A stretch of DNA of 64,000 nucleotides from Lachnospiraceae bacterium (GCA_910575445.1 CAJTFW010000003.1:310001-374000), one strand, 5' to 3'. Counted from the first letter of the stretch, positions 16,443 through 27,100 are shown. The notes: generated from the sequence alone by a model not told the origin. Made by a program: numbers and translations.

Positions 16443-17545
16443 TGGAAGATAAGAAGATGGAGCAGTGGATTTACCAGATGGCAGAGAAAGAAGTGTGGAA
16501 AGTACCAAAGTCTTGTGAGGAGAAGGTAGAGCGGATTTTAGAGACACTTTCAGAAGCATCAGAAAAGGAGGAAACGATGAGATATTTAAAGAAAAAAAGA
16601 ACATTTTTATTGGTTGCAGCGTTGGTAGCAGTTTTGGGAACTACGGTGGCGGCAGCAGGGATTTTTCAGTGGAGAGAGCAAGCTGTTGAGAATTTTGGAA
16701 ACCCTACCAAGGAGGAACAAGATAAGATGGCTTTGGAAGGCATCGCTATGGAACAGAAGGCATCGGCAACTGATGCAGGTATTACCATCACCGCACAACA
16801 GACCGTACAGGATAAAAATACACTGTATATTCTGTTAGATGTGCAGGCCGAAGAGAAAATATTGGATGGAAATGGAGGATTTGATAATCCAGAGGAAGAT
16901 GGAAGCTATAAAGAGCCTTGGATTGTTACGCAAGAGGAAGATGCCTTTTCTAATATTTCTATGGGATTTTCACCGGATACGCCAGCTTTTGGAGAGCTTA
17001 CAGACCAGGAATCTTATGAGATTTCAGCATTAAAATCTATGGAGAAAGAGTGGAATGAGGAATCCGTTACCATTCATTTTACAGAATATAGTTATTATAC
17101 CTATGAAAATGGAGATACCATTCCTCATAAGATTCGCGGAGACTGGACGCTTGTACTTCCTTTAGGAGAAGAGACAAATCTTGAGATGACACAATACAAA
17201 CCCGTAGAGCCTGTAGAACTTTCGGGGGTCCCGATGCAGATAAAGAGGGTGGAAGTGTCTCCTCTGTCGCTTCTGGTTGTCTTTGATATGGATGATGTGT
17301 TAAAGCTTCAGGAAACGGTCTATACAGAAGATAGCGAAGATATTGTGCTTTCAGAGCTTGATTTTACCGGGTTTTTAGACCAGGATGGACAGGAAGTAAC
17401 TGCAAGAATCGGTGGACAGAGTGGAAAATATAACTATGATACCCACGAAATCATTCATCAGATTGGTCTTGAAAACTATATAAATCCTGATAAGATTACA
17501 ACACTTCTTCTAGGAGAGGAAAAAGTTCAGGTGAAATTAAAATAA
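16442..17545 (+). CDS. DUF4179 anti-sigma factor, membrane protein
   Basis: 367 residues. A cytoplasmic N-terminal segment of about 58 residues precedes one membrane span (FLLVAALVAVLGTTVAAAGIFQW) and an extracellular DUF4179 domain with GITITAQQTVQDKNTLYILL. By family it holds the ECF sigma factor until a signal arrives. The start is ATG 16442 behind GGAGGAG. An internal AGGAGG at 16566-16571 with in-frame ATG 16577 would give a shorter product beginning just before the membrane span (see findings). It is paralogous to the protein at 56174-57211. Confidence 0.85.
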   Translation: MEDKKMEQWIYQMAEKEVWKVPKSCEEKVERILETLSEASEKEETMRYLKKKRTFLLVAALVAVLGTTVAAAGIFQWREQAVENFGNPTKEEQDKMALEGIAMEQKASATDAGITITAQQTVQDKNTLYILLDVQAEEKILDGNGGFDNPEEDGSYKEPWIVTQEEDAFSNISMGFSPDTPAFGELTDQESYEISALKSMEKEWNEESVTIHFTEYSYYTYENGDTIPHKIRGDWTLVLPLGEETNLEMTQYKPVEPVELSGVPMQIKRVEVSPLSLLVVFDMDDVLKLQETVYTEDSEDIVLSELDFTGFLDQDGQEVTARIGGQSGKYNYDTHEIIHQIGLENYINPDKITTLLLGEEKVQVKLK

Positions 17546-17605
17546 TGCATCTATTCTTTGGATGGATATGTTACTATAAGAACAAAAACCATCGGAGGAA
17601 ACATT

Positions 17606-18307
17606 ATGCGCTCTACTATTCTTTTGCTGGAAGATGATTTAAGTCTTATCGATGGCTTAGTCTATATGCTAGAACGTGAGGGCTACCGGGTACAGGTAGC
17701 CCGTACCATAAAAGAAGCGCGAGAAGCTTTGAAAGGCGAAATACCATATGCTCTTTTAATTCTGGATATTACGCTTCCAGATGGTACAGGATTTATGGTC
17801 TGTGAGGAGGTACGAAGGTCAGGCAGTCAGGTTCCTATCTTATTTTTGACTGCTTCTGATGAAGAACTTCAGATTATTCGTGGCCTGGATAGCGGAGGAG
17901 ATGATTATCTGACTAAGCCATTCCGTTTTGGAGAACTCTGTTCTCGAATTCGTGCACTGCTTCGCAGAAGCTCCTATACAACTACAAACCAGGAAGCTTC
18001 TGTCCTTCGTTCTGGCCCTTTGGAAATTCATCTTACCGAAAATCGTGTCTTAAAGAAACAACAACCTCTTTTACTGACAGCGATGGAATATCGCCTACTT
18101 TGTCTTTTGGTTCAAAACAGAGGAAAAATCTTGACAAGAGAAATCCTTTTAAACCGTTTGTGGGACCAAAGCGGGAGTTTTGTAGATGATAATACCTTGT
18201 CTGTCCATATACGAAGACTGCGGGAAAAGATTGAAGAACAGCCTTCTCATCCCCAATACCTTGTTACCGTCCGTGGATTTGGATATCAGTGGAAAGAAGG
18301 GGAGTGA
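17606..18307 (+). CDS. OmpR-family response regulator
   Basis: 233 residues from ATG 17606 after CGGAGGAAA. Receiver domain: acidic pair in LLLEDDLSL, phospho-acceptor Asp 54 in LILDITLPDG, conserved Thr in FLTASDEE and Lys in YLTKPF. The C-terminal winged helix carries LTAMEYRLLCLLVQN, RLWDQ and VDDNTLSVHIRRLREKI, then VRGFGYQW. It overlaps the kinase gene and should control the ABC transporter that follows, like BceR/VirR-type systems. Confidence 0.9.
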   Translation: MRSTILLLEDDLSLIDGLVYMLEREGYRVQVARTIKEAREALKGEIPYALLILDITLPDGTGFMVCEEVRRSGSQVPILFLTASDEELQIIRGLDSGGDDYLTKPFRFGELCSRIRALLRRSSYTTTNQEASVLRSGPLEIHLTENRVLKKQQPLLLTAMEYRLLCLLVQNRGKILTREILLNRLWDQSGSFVDDNTLSVHIRRLREKIEEQPSHPQYLVTVRGFGYQWKEGE

Positions 18308-18312
18308 TAGCA

Positions 18313-19536
18313 TTGGATTTTTTGCAGGAAAAAGGAAATCGACAGTATCTAACGTTCTTATTGGGACTTTTGATTGCATCTTTAGGAGGGTTTCTGTTCT
18401 TTAGCTATTTGGAACTGAGCACTTTGCGGGAGATGTTAATCTCCCATGAGAGTACCATGGTCTCTGTTCTCTTAGAAGAAGGGGTGCCAAAGGAGACGAT
18501 TGCGCTTGCATGTTCTAAAGACCTTATTACAGAACGTGGGCGTGCATTTCTTCTGCAAATCGGGCGCAGCAAGGAGACCTCTCTTTGGCTGATGCCAGAG
18601 GTGCAAAGTTATGTATGTACCGTCTCTTTCCCGCTTTTACTTTGTGTATCAGGGCTTGGCGCGCTGTTACTTTGGGGGACACTAAGACAGATGAGACAGC
18701 GGGAGAGGCTCTATCAGGATGCGCAGGAATTTGTGGAACATTTTGTAGAAGGGGATTTTTCTGGACAACTTTTGTGGAATCATCCAGGAACACTCTATCG
18801 GCTTTTTTCTTCGATTGACCAGCTTGCCAAAGCTTTGCAGACTCGATGTGAGGCAGAACGACAGGCAAAAGAGTTTTTAAAGGATACCATCTCAGATATT
18901 TCCCACCAGCTAAAGACACCGCTTGCTGCACTTTGGATGTACACGGAGATTATAACAAAAGAATCAGATAACCCGGATACCGTGCAGCTTTTTATAGAAA
19001 AATCCATGCAGTCGCTTATCAGAATGGAAGAATTGGTTCAATCATTATTAAAAATGATGCGTCTGGATGCAAAAGCGATTACTTTTGAAAAACAGCTGTG
19101 TTCGGTAGTAACACTTGTAAAACGGGCAGAAGAACCGCTTAAAATTCGTGCTGCTGCTGAGAAAAAACAGTTCTTATTAGAAGGAAAAGCAGAAGAATGT
19201 GTATTCTGTGACCCGATATGGACCAGTGAAGCCATTGGAAATCTGTTGAAAAATGCATTGGAGCATACAGACGCTGGCGAAAACATCCATATTTTTTGGG
19301 AATCTTCTCTTACGATGTTTCGCATTTTTATAAAAGATAATGGATGCGGTATTGCAGCGGAGGATTTCTATCATATTTTTAAGCGATTTTATCGAAGTCT
19401 TTCTTCGACAGAGCGTACAGGCGTTGGGCTTGGGCTGCCGCTCGCTAAAGCGATTGTGGAAGGACAGGGAGGAATCTTGTCGGTGGAAAGTGAAGTGGGA
19501 CATGGGTCGGTGTTCTGTATTAGTCTGCCTCTTTAA
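18313..19536 (+). CDS. sensor histidine kinase
   Basis: About 407 residues from TTG 18313, nine bases after GGGGAG; GTG 18304 is too close to the site, so the start is somewhat uncertain. Two membrane spans (LLGLLIASLGGFLFFSYLEL and FPLLLCVSGLGALLLWG) flank an extracellular loop of about 60 residues. H-box: ISDISHQLKTPLAALWMY. N-box: IGNLLKNALEHTDAG. G-boxes: IKDNGCGI and GVGLGLPLAKAIVEGQGG. Partner of the upstream regulator; gene order with the MacB-like transporter suggests sensing of an envelope stress or peptide. Confidence 0.88.
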   Translation: MDFLQEKGNRQYLTFLLGLLIASLGGFLFFSYLELSTLREMLISHESTMVSVLLEEGVPKETIALACSKDLITERGRAFLLQIGRSKETSLWLMPEVQSYVCTVSFPLLLCVSGLGALLLWGTLRQMRQRERLYQDAQEFVEHFVEGDFSGQLLWNHPGTLYRLFSSIDQLAKALQTRCEAERQAKEFLKDTISDISHQLKTPLAALWMYTEIITKESDNPDTVQLFIEKSMQSLIRMEELVQSLLKMMRLDAKAITFEKQLCSVVTLVKRAEEPLKIRAAAEKKQFLLEGKAEECVFCDPIWTSEAIGNLLKNALEHTDAGENIHIFWESSLTMFRIFIKDNGCGIAAEDFYHIFKRFYRSLSSTERTGVGLGLPLAKAIVEGQGGILSVESEVGHGSVFCISLPL

Positions 19537-19558
19537 AAGCTTACGTTTTCGTAAGCTT
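19537..19558. promoter_or_regulatory. inverted repeat between kinase and ABC transporter genes
   Basis: AAGCTTACG and CGTAAGCTT around a TTTT loop directly follow the kinase stop, and a third half-site GTAAGCTG follows at 19575. A weak T-tract (ATTTTC) comes after. It could be a weak terminator or the operator for the response regulator in front of the transporter; the extra half-site favours the operator. Confidence 0.5.
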
Positions 19559-19625
19559 ATTTTCATGCAAATGTAAGCTGCTTCTGCTAATCTTTAGAAA
19601 GAAAGAGAGAAAGGAAGGTACAACA

Positions 19626-20309
19626 ATGGAGATTTTACGGGTAGAAAAGCTTTGTAAAGTGTATGGTGAAAGAGAGACTGCGGTCAAAGCTTTGCAGGAT
19701 GTGTCATTTTCCATGAAAAAAGGAGAGTTTGCAGCAGTGATTGGAGAGTCCGGTTCTGGTAAGAGTACACTTTTGCACTGTATTGGTGCTTTGGATACGC
19801 CAACGTCTGGCAGCATCTGTCTGGATGGAACGAATCTCTTTGGGATGAAAGAAGAAGAGAGGACCTTGTTTCGCCGGCGAAAGGTAGGGTTTATCTTTCA
19901 ATCGTTTCGACTGATTGCAGAACTAAATGTAGAACAAAATATTATGTTTCCACTTTTGTTAGACCATCAAAAGCCAAAGAAAGAACAAGTAGATGAGCTT
20001 TTAGAGCTTCTTGGGCTTACAAATCGCAGGAAACATCTGCCAGGACAACTCTCCGGCGGGCAGCAGCAGAGGGTGGCGATTGGAAGAGCACTGATTACAA
20101 AACCAATGCTTCTTTTAGCAGATGAGCCAACTGGAAATCTGGATTCGAAAAGCAGCCAGGATGTGATGGATTTGCTTTTTAAAGCTTCGCGCCGTTATCA
20201 GCAGACCGTCCTGATGATTACACATAATATGCAGCTTACAACTTCTGCCGACCGGGTGTTTCGCGTGCGGGACGGGAGACTTACGGATTTGGGAGGGATG
20301 CAGGCATGA
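19626..20309 (+). CDS. ABC transporter ATP-binding protein (MacB/LolD type)
   Basis: 227 residues. Walker A GESGSGKSTLLH, Q-loop FIFQSFRLIAELNV, signature LSGGQQQRVAIGRAL, Walker B LLLADEPTGNLD and H-loop MITHN. It is of the MacB/BceA class that powers FtsX-type permeases; the next gene (ATGA overlap) is that permease. Together with the upstream two-component system it probably exports or senses a peptide, antibiotic or lipid. Confidence 0.92.
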   Translation: MEILRVEKLCKVYGERETAVKALQDVSFSMKKGEFAAVIGESGSGKSTLLHCIGALDTPTSGSICLDGTNLFGMKEEERTLFRRRKVGFIFQSFRLIAELNVEQNIMFPLLLDHQKPKKEQVDELLELLGLTNRRKHLPGQLSGGQQQRVAIGRALITKPMLLLADEPTGNLDSKSSQDVMDLLFKASRRYQQTVLMITHNMQLTTSADRVFRVRDGRLTDLGGMQA

Positions 20310-22639
20310 AAAGCTATCTGGAGCTGGTTGCGATTTGGGGAAAAGTCCATAAAAAAGAAAGTCGCATGACGAAAATCTGTATCTTTTTATCGGTATTTTT
20401 AATTGTGGGTCTGTTTGGTATGGCTGATATGGAGATAAGAAGCCAGAAACTACAGGCAATACAAAAAGATGGCGCCTGGCATGCTGCGTTTCGTGGGCTT
20501 TCAGAAGAAGATGGCTCTTTATTGATGGCAAGACCAGAAGTAGAGACAGCCTCCTGGTATTATGCAAAAAACTATGGAGTCAACGAAGGATGGACGATTG
20601 ACGGCGTGGAGACGGTTATCTGTGGCTTTGATATGCCAATGGAACAGCTTCTTTTGGCTGCAAAGGTGACAGAAGGCAGCTTTCCAGAAGGAAATACCAT
20701 AGCATGCACCGAAAGCCTGCAAGAGCGTCTGGGGCTCTCTGTTGGAGATGTTCTGACTCTTACAACACCGGCAAAAGAGACGCTTTCTTTTGTGGTCAGT
20801 GGATTTTTTCCAACTACTTCGATGCTGACAGATGCCGATGCTTTTGGGGTTGTGGTAAATACCGATACCTTTCTTACCTATTTTGCTTCTGGTGAGGAAG
20901 GGATGCTCTATGTAAAATTTGTTCCTTTTTGCAGGATACAAAAGGCGATTGCTGATATTTCTGTTCAGTTTGGTCTCTCCAAAGAACAAGTGGGGCAAAA
21001 TGCCTATCTTCTTGGGCTGATGTTTCAAAGTGGAGATACCTATTTGCTGAAAATTTATCTGATTGTAGGGATTTTGGCACTTTTGGTTGCGATTGCAGGA
21101 GTTTTGATGATTACCGGAAGTCTGAATAGTTCTGTGGCGCAGCGAACAGAATTCTTTGGACTGATGCGCTGTCTGGGTGCGACTAAAGGGCAGGTGGCAA
21201 AGTTTGTACGAAGAGAAGCACTTGGTTGGTGCAAGACGGCAATTCCAGCTGCCATCTTAGCTGCAATGGTGATGATATGGTGTCTGTGTGCGATGCTTCG
21301 TTATCTAAGCCCCCATCTTTTTCGCGGACTTCCAGTCTTTGGGGTCAGTGTTCTTTCGATTGGCTGCGGAGTGGGAATTGGCCTTTTGACTGTGCTTTTG
21401 GCTGCGCGTACACCGGCGAAAAAAGCTTCTAAAGTATCGCCTCTTGTGGCAGTTAGTGGAAATGCAGGAACCACTTATGCGGTCAAACGGGCAGCAGATA
21501 CGAAATGGATACCGATGGAAGTCTCTCTTGGTATCCATCATGCCAGGGGAAGTCAGAAAAATTTTCTGCTGATGTCCGGCTCGTTTGCTTTTAGTATTCT
21601 GTTGTTTTTATCCTTTGGCACTTTATGGGATTTTATGGGGCATGCCCTTACACCGCTTCGTGCGTCGGCGCCAGATATATCGATTATCAGCCAGGAGAAT
21701 ACATGTTCGATACCCAAAGAGCTGGCACAGACCTTATCTTCTCATCCAGCGGTAAAAAAAGTCTATGGCAGAAGCTTTGCCTATGATATAGACGCCTGCC
21801 TAAATGGTCAGAATACCTCTGTAACGCTGGTCTCTTATGAAAAATATCAGTTTGCATGGGCTAAAAAAGATTTGTTCTCTGGCTCTTTAGAGGAGGCAGA
21901 GGATGGAAGAAGCGTTCTGGCTGTATATCAGGAGGACAATTCTATAGAAGCTGGCGATTTGATAAATATAGAGCGCAACGGGCAGGTGTGGGAGCTTTTG
22001 GTATCGGGCACTTTGACCGGGCAGCTTTTTGATGTAGAAGCGGGAACACAGATGCTGTTCTGCTCAGAAGCTCTCTTTGAGGAACTGACAGGAGAAGATG
22101 GATATACGATAATTGACCTTCAAGTATATAAAAATACAACAGATAGTGAGGCTTCTGAGCTTCGTGCGCTTGTAAAAGAGCAGGTTAAGTTTTCGGACAA
22201 ACGACTTCGCAATATGGAAGTTATGGGAGCTTACTATGCTTTTCTCTTATTTCTCTATGGATTTTTGGCAGTGGTTTTGATGATTTCTGCGTTTCATATT
22301 ATGAATAGTATGGCGATGAGTGTATCATCCAGAATGGGACAGTATCAGAGTCTGTATGCCATAGGCATGAGCAGCCGCCAGATTTTTCTGATGATTGTGT
22401 CGGAGGGGTTTACGTATTTATTCTCTGGTATACTGTTTGGCGTGCCAGCAGGACTTTGGCTTCACCAGCTTTTCTATCAGTCTTTGATTACTTCTAGATG
22501 GGGGGATACCTGGAAGATGCCATTTCTTCCACTGTTTGTAATTCTGACTGTTCTTTTTATAGCAACGGTGGCTTCTTTTATTGGACCGGCTAAGAGAATC
22601 CGTTTTATAACTTGCAATCCTTGCTATAACGAATTATAA
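20306..22639 (+). CDS. ABC transporter permease, FtsX/MacB family
   Basis: 777 residues. An N-terminal span is followed by a large extracellular MacB-like region, then groups of spans (LIVGILALLVAIAGVLMI near residue 250, LCAMLRYL and VFGVSVLSIGC), a second extracellular domain and a final three-span FtsX domain (LLFLYGFLAVVLMISAFHIMN to FVILTVLFIATVASFIGP). The motif MRCLGATKGQVAKFVRREAL is the characteristic FtsX loop and recurs as LYAIGMSSRQIFLM. Works with the ATPase at 19626. Its stop lies inside the palindrome before the next gene. Confidence 0.88.
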   Translation: MKSYLELVAIWGKVHKKESRMTKICIFLSVFLIVGLFGMADMEIRSQKLQAIQKDGAWHAAFRGLSEEDGSLLMARPEVETASWYYAKNYGVNEGWTIDGVETVICGFDMPMEQLLLAAKVTEGSFPEGNTIACTESLQERLGLSVGDVLTLTTPAKETLSFVVSGFFPTTSMLTDADAFGVVVNTDTFLTYFASGEEGMLYVKFVPFCRIQKAIADISVQFGLSKEQVGQNAYLLGLMFQSGDTYLLKIYLIVGILALLVAIAGVLMITGSLNSSVAQRTEFFGLMRCLGATKGQVAKFVRREALGWCKTAIPAAILAAMVMIWCLCAMLRYLSPHLFRGLPVFGVSVLSIGCGVGIGLLTVLLAARTPAKKASKVSPLVAVSGNAGTTYAVKRAADTKWIPMEVSLGIHHARGSQKNFLLMSGSFAFSILLFLSFGTLWDFMGHALTPLRASAPDISIISQENTCSIPKELAQTLSSHPAVKKVYGRSFAYDIDACLNGQNTSVTLVSYEKYQFAWAKKDLFSGSLEEAEDGRSVLAVYQEDNSIEAGDLINIERNGQVWELLVSGTLTGQLFDVEAGTQMLFCSEALFEELTGEDGYTIIDLQVYKNTTDSEASELRALVKEQVKFSDKRLRNMEVMGAYYAFLLFLYGFLAVVLMISAFHIMNSMAMSVSSRMGQYQSLYAIGMSSRQIFLMIVSEGFTYLFSGILFGVPAGLWLHQLFYQSLITSRWGDTWKMPFLPLFVILTVLFIATVASFIGPAKRIRFITCNPCYNEL

Positions 22640-22661
22640 TAAAAAATGTTATTATAATTCG
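22630..22661. repeat. perfect AT-rich inverted repeat upstream of the symporter gene
   Basis: Arms CGAATTATAATAA and TTATTATAATTCG, 13 bases each, with a 6-base loop. It spans the stop of the permease gene and touches the GGAGG at 22661-22665. No T-run follows, so it is not a standard terminator; it may be an operator or an RNA hairpin near the ribosome binding site. Confidence 0.7.
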
Positions 22662-22674
22662 GAGGATGAAATAC

Positions 22675-24141
22675 ATGAAACGAGAAAGGTTTGGTTCCCG
22701 CCTTGGCTTTATTCTGGTCTCTGCTGGCTGTGCGATTGGCCTTGGCAATGTGTGGAAGTTTCCCTATATCTGTGGGGAATATGGTGGTGCAGCATTTATC
22801 TTAATTTATTTACTTTTTTTATTGATTGTTGGAATTCCTGTTATGGTCTGCGAGTTTGCAGTGGGAAGAGGGAGTAAAAAAAGTGTAGCGGTGGCTTTTG
22901 AAGGGCTAGAGCCTTCTGGCACTTCCTGGCACAAGTTAAAATATATCGGTATCTTTGGCTGCTATCTGCTGATGATGTTCTATACGATGGTTGGAAGCTG
23001 GCTTTTATATTACTGTGTGCGAAGTCTAAAAGGCGATTTTATCGGTGCTTCTCCTGAGATGATTGGAGATGCTTTTACCGGGATGCTCTCAGACCTTCCT
23101 ACGATGATATTCTGGACGGTTCTTATCTGTATCATTGGTTTTGCAGTCTGTATGTTTGGTTTAAAATCTGGTGTGGAGCGGATTACAAAAGTAATGATGG
23201 CAGCGCTTTTATTGATTATGGTGGTGCTTGCGCTTCGCTCCGTCTTTTTAGATGGAGCTGCTGCCGGTATCCGATTCTATCTGGTACCTGATTTTCATAA
23301 GATGGTGGAGAGCGGCATTGGCAATGTTGTTTTTGCAGCGCTTAGTCAGGCATTTTTTACCTTGTCGATTGGTATTGGAGCCATGCTAATCTTTGGCAGC
23401 TATCTGGGACATGCTCACAGCCTGACAGGAGAGGCTATCAGTATTACGGCACTGGATACCTTTGTGGCACTGACTGCTGGATTTATCATTATCCCTGCAT
23501 GTTTTGCCTATGGAATTGAGCCAGGTGCCGGTCCAAGCCTTGTATTTATTACACTGCCCAATATCTTTGCACAGATGCAAGGTGGATTTATCTGGAGCTC
23601 TTTGTTCTTTTTGTTTTTAACCTTTGCGGCACTCTCAACGATTATTGCGGTCTTTGAAAATATTATTGCATTTGATATGGATTTGTTTGGCTGGAGCCGT
23701 AAAAAAAGCGTGTTAGTCAGTGCGATACTGATTATTATTCTCAGTATGCCGGCTGTTCTTGGTTACAACGTACTCTCGATGATACAGCCACTTGGAGAGG
23801 GCAGTACGATTATGGATTTAGAAGACTTTATCGTATCTAACAACTTGCTTCCACTTGGAAGCCTTGGTTATGTTCTGTTCTGTACCAGAAAAAACGGTTG
23901 GGGATGGGATGGATTCTTAAGAGAAGCCAATACAGGAAATGGTATCTCTTTTCCTCAAGGTTTAAGAGCCTATATGGCTTATGGGATTCCTTTGATTATT
24001 ACGGTTATCTATCTAAAAGGCTATTATGATAAATTCTGTCAGGAAAGTCCGATGGTACTTGGCCTTTGGATGGCAGCAGCTGTTGTATTTTTAGGATTTA
24101 TATTTTACTGTGCACTCGCAGGAAAGAAAGCAGGGAAATAA
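22675..24141 (+). CDS. sodium:neurotransmitter symporter family transporter
   Basis: 488 residues from ATG 22675, nine bases after GGAGG; ATG 22666 touches that site. The start (FGSRLGFILVSAGCAIGLGN, then VWKFPYICGEYGGAAF) is the first span of the NSS/LeuT family with the unwound substrate- and Na-binding segment. About eleven spans are visible. Typical later pieces are QAFFTLSIGIGAMLIFGSYL (span 6) and FAALSTIIAVFEN (span 8). It imports an amino acid or related amine with sodium. The J-domain gene starts three bases after it, so they share a transcript. Confidence 0.9.
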   Translation: MKRERFGSRLGFILVSAGCAIGLGNVWKFPYICGEYGGAAFILIYLLFLLIVGIPVMVCEFAVGRGSKKSVAVAFEGLEPSGTSWHKLKYIGIFGCYLLMMFYTMVGSWLLYYCVRSLKGDFIGASPEMIGDAFTGMLSDLPTMIFWTVLICIIGFAVCMFGLKSGVERITKVMMAALLLIMVVLALRSVFLDGAAAGIRFYLVPDFHKMVESGIGNVVFAALSQAFFTLSIGIGAMLIFGSYLGHAHSLTGEAISITALDTFVALTAGFIIIPACFAYGIEPGAGPSLVFITLPNIFAQMQGGFIWSSLFFLFLTFAALSTIIAVFENIIAFDMDLFGWSRKKSVLVSAILIIILSMPAVLGYNVLSMIQPLGEGSTIMDLEDFIVSNNLLPLGSLGYVLFCTRKNGWGWDGFLREANTGNGISFPQGLRAYMAYGIPLIITVIYLKGYYDKFCQESPMVLGLWMAAAVVFLGFIFYCALAGKKAGK

Positions 24142-24144
24142 AAG

Positions 24145-27100
24145 ATGAGTATTTCGGAAGTATTTGAGACACTTAAACTTACTCCAACACATGAGGAACG
24201 GGCAATTCGCGATGCTTATCATGCCCTTTTAAAGGGGGTAAATCCAGAAGATGACCCAGAAGGCTTTAAAAGGCTTCGAGAGGCGTATGAGCAGGCAATC
24301 GTCTATGCAAGGACTCCAAAAGAAGAAGAAGAGGGGCCAGCTAATGTACAGTGGCTTCAGAACCAGGCAGTGGGAGGATTTTTACAGCAGCTTGCAGATA
24401 TCTATACACTGCTGCCTAGAAGAATTGACCTAGCAGAGTGGGATGGTCTGCTGTCAGACCCGGTGCTTCAGTCTCTAGAAGACGGAGAGAGTGCCAAATG
24501 GGGACTGTTTTCTTATCTGGCGGAGCATTTTCGCCTGCCAGATCGTATCTGGAGACGCTTAGACAAGGAATTCTTTATCCAGGAAAATCAAAAGGAATTT
24601 AGAGAACATCTGCCCAATGGATTTGTTGACTATATTTTGGATAAATTAAAGGAGGAACACGTCTACCAGGAATTCCCCTATGAATTCTTTCAGGGAGCGC
24701 CAGATGCAGATTATGACCTCTTTATCCGTGAGTATATGGACTATATCAATCAGCATTTTGACCATACAGAAGAAGCACTAGAAGAACGTGGGCGTCTGCT
24801 TGCAAGGGTTACTTCCCATGGGATTACGCATCCGTGGTGTGAGATGCAGATTGCAATTTATCTGTTAGACAGTGGTAAATACGAGCAGTTTGAGACACGG
24901 ATACAGAAGCTTTTGGCAGAATATCCTAAGGATGAACAGATTGTTATTGTAACTGCTGAAATCTTTGAAGAGAAACAGCGGGATAAAGAAGCAAAAAAGC
25001 TTTTTGCAGATTATCTAGAACAGGAGCAGCAGAGTAAGTTTGGCATATTTAGGTCCTGTTTTGGCCTTGCCAGAATCGCAGCCAGAGAAGGAATGTGGAA
25101 AGAGGCGCTTACTTTTGCCAATTCCGCGGATGAGGTTGGCAATAATGATGCGTTAAAAGAGCTTTATAAAGAGATCTATCAGCATCTGATAGCTGATTTG
25201 CTAACAAGAGAGGATACGCTTGAGGAAGACGATGTCTCTTTGCTTGGCACCTGTTTTATCCAGGGTGGACAGTGGGAGGAAGGCCTTGCATTTTTCGACA
25301 GACATCCCGAATATCGAGTGGATACCTGCGAGTATTATGAGAATGTTGCTGTATTAAATATGTATGCTGGACGCTGCGAACAAACGCTTGAAGAGGCAAA
25401 GCATTGGCGGGAGTGTCTTGATAAGCAGACAGCAGCATCCCAAGAAGATGCAGATTTTATTACCCACAAGTTAGGACAGAGCTTCTATGTAGAAGGCTGT
25501 GTGTTAGGACAGGCTTATCGCAAGGAGCTAGAAGCAGAGGCTCCTGTGGAAGAACGATTAGAAGAACTGTCTAAGACTGCACAGAAGGCATTTGAAAAAG
25601 CGCTTTCGTTCCAGCCAGAGAATAAAAATATCTTAATCGGGAAGGTTCTTCTTCTGCGGGATTTAAAGGATGATAAAGGGGTTATCGATGTATGTGAGCA
25701 GGCGCTTTACTATGACCCCAATCATTTTCAGGCATGCTATTTTCTACAGGAAGCCTATGAAAACTTAGGGATGGCGCAACAAGTTATTGACACCTTTTAT
25801 CGCGCTAAAGCAATCTATGATGGCAATGTTATGATTTATCTTCGGGCGGTCAAGGTCTTTATGGCTTATCGGCAGTTTGATGATGCACTTGGCATTATCC
25901 ATCAGGCAGAAGAAGCGCATGTGTCAGACCCTGCCCTGCTTGCCAAAAAAGCATGTGCTATCTGTCGCCGTGTAAAAGAAAAAGATAAAAAAGGCTTTCA
26001 GGAAGCCAAAAAATATGCTTCTGAGATAACCAAGCAATTAGAAAAAGAAAATGCTGACCCACGGTTTTTGGCAGAACTTTATCTAGAGCGCGCTTATTTA
26101 TATGAGACAGCCAATCAGTTAAAAGCAAAGGGAAAAGCGAAAATCCAGCGTTTTATACGAAAATCTGTTGAGCTGCATGATACCATTGAAGCCCGCTATT
26201 TTTTAGGACGTACATTGCTTCGCTATGAGAAGAAGCCAGAGGAAGCTTATGAGCAGTTTAAAATCTGCGAAGAGCGAAAGATGGACTTTAAGTGGCTGTA
26301 TTTCTATATTGCACAGTGTCATGAGGACTTAAAACAGGAAGACGACGCGATTGAATATTACGAGAAGCTTTGGGAAAAAGACCCCGAATTTAACGACTGC
26401 TGTTGGAGAATTGGCTGGATTTACCGGAAGAAGCTAAGAAAAACCATGGTCAAAGAATATGGAGAGAAAGCCCTCTATTATTTTAATCTGCAAGAAGAAA
26501 AGTTTGGTGCAGGTTATAGTTTGCTTCGTTGGCGCTCCTATGTCTATCTATGTCTTAATGAGCCTCAAAAGGCGCTTCAAGATGCCGAGAACGGGCTTGA
26601 AAAGAAAAAGGACAGTGGTCTGTGGCTGCTTCGCGGAAGGGCACTAAAGACGCTTGGACGTTATGAAGAGGCGATTGAAAACTTTAAAAACAGTATCCGT
26701 TGCGAGGAGCGATACGGAGAGGATGATAGCTATTGTTATGGACGTATCTTTGACTGTTATAAGTTTTTAAATAAGTTAAAGCAAGCAGCAGACTTCTTTG
26801 AAGCAGAGCTGGAAGTGGTTGTAACGGAAGAATTAAAAGAGGAATGTCTAGAACAACTGGTACGGTGTGCAGCGATACAAGGAGCGTATGCAGTGGCATT
26901 TCAATGGCTTGAAAAGCAATATGGAACGACCTCTCTCTCGGAAAAAGGAGAAGATATCTGGAGCAAGGTGGCTGAACGTATTGAGGATGTCTTAGATATC
27001 TGGCTGATTTATAAAGGAACGATAGATAAAGAGTATCTAACCCTGTACGAAGATGCAAAAAAACTTGCCGCTCAGGCCTGGAAGGACGAAAGTGCTGACC

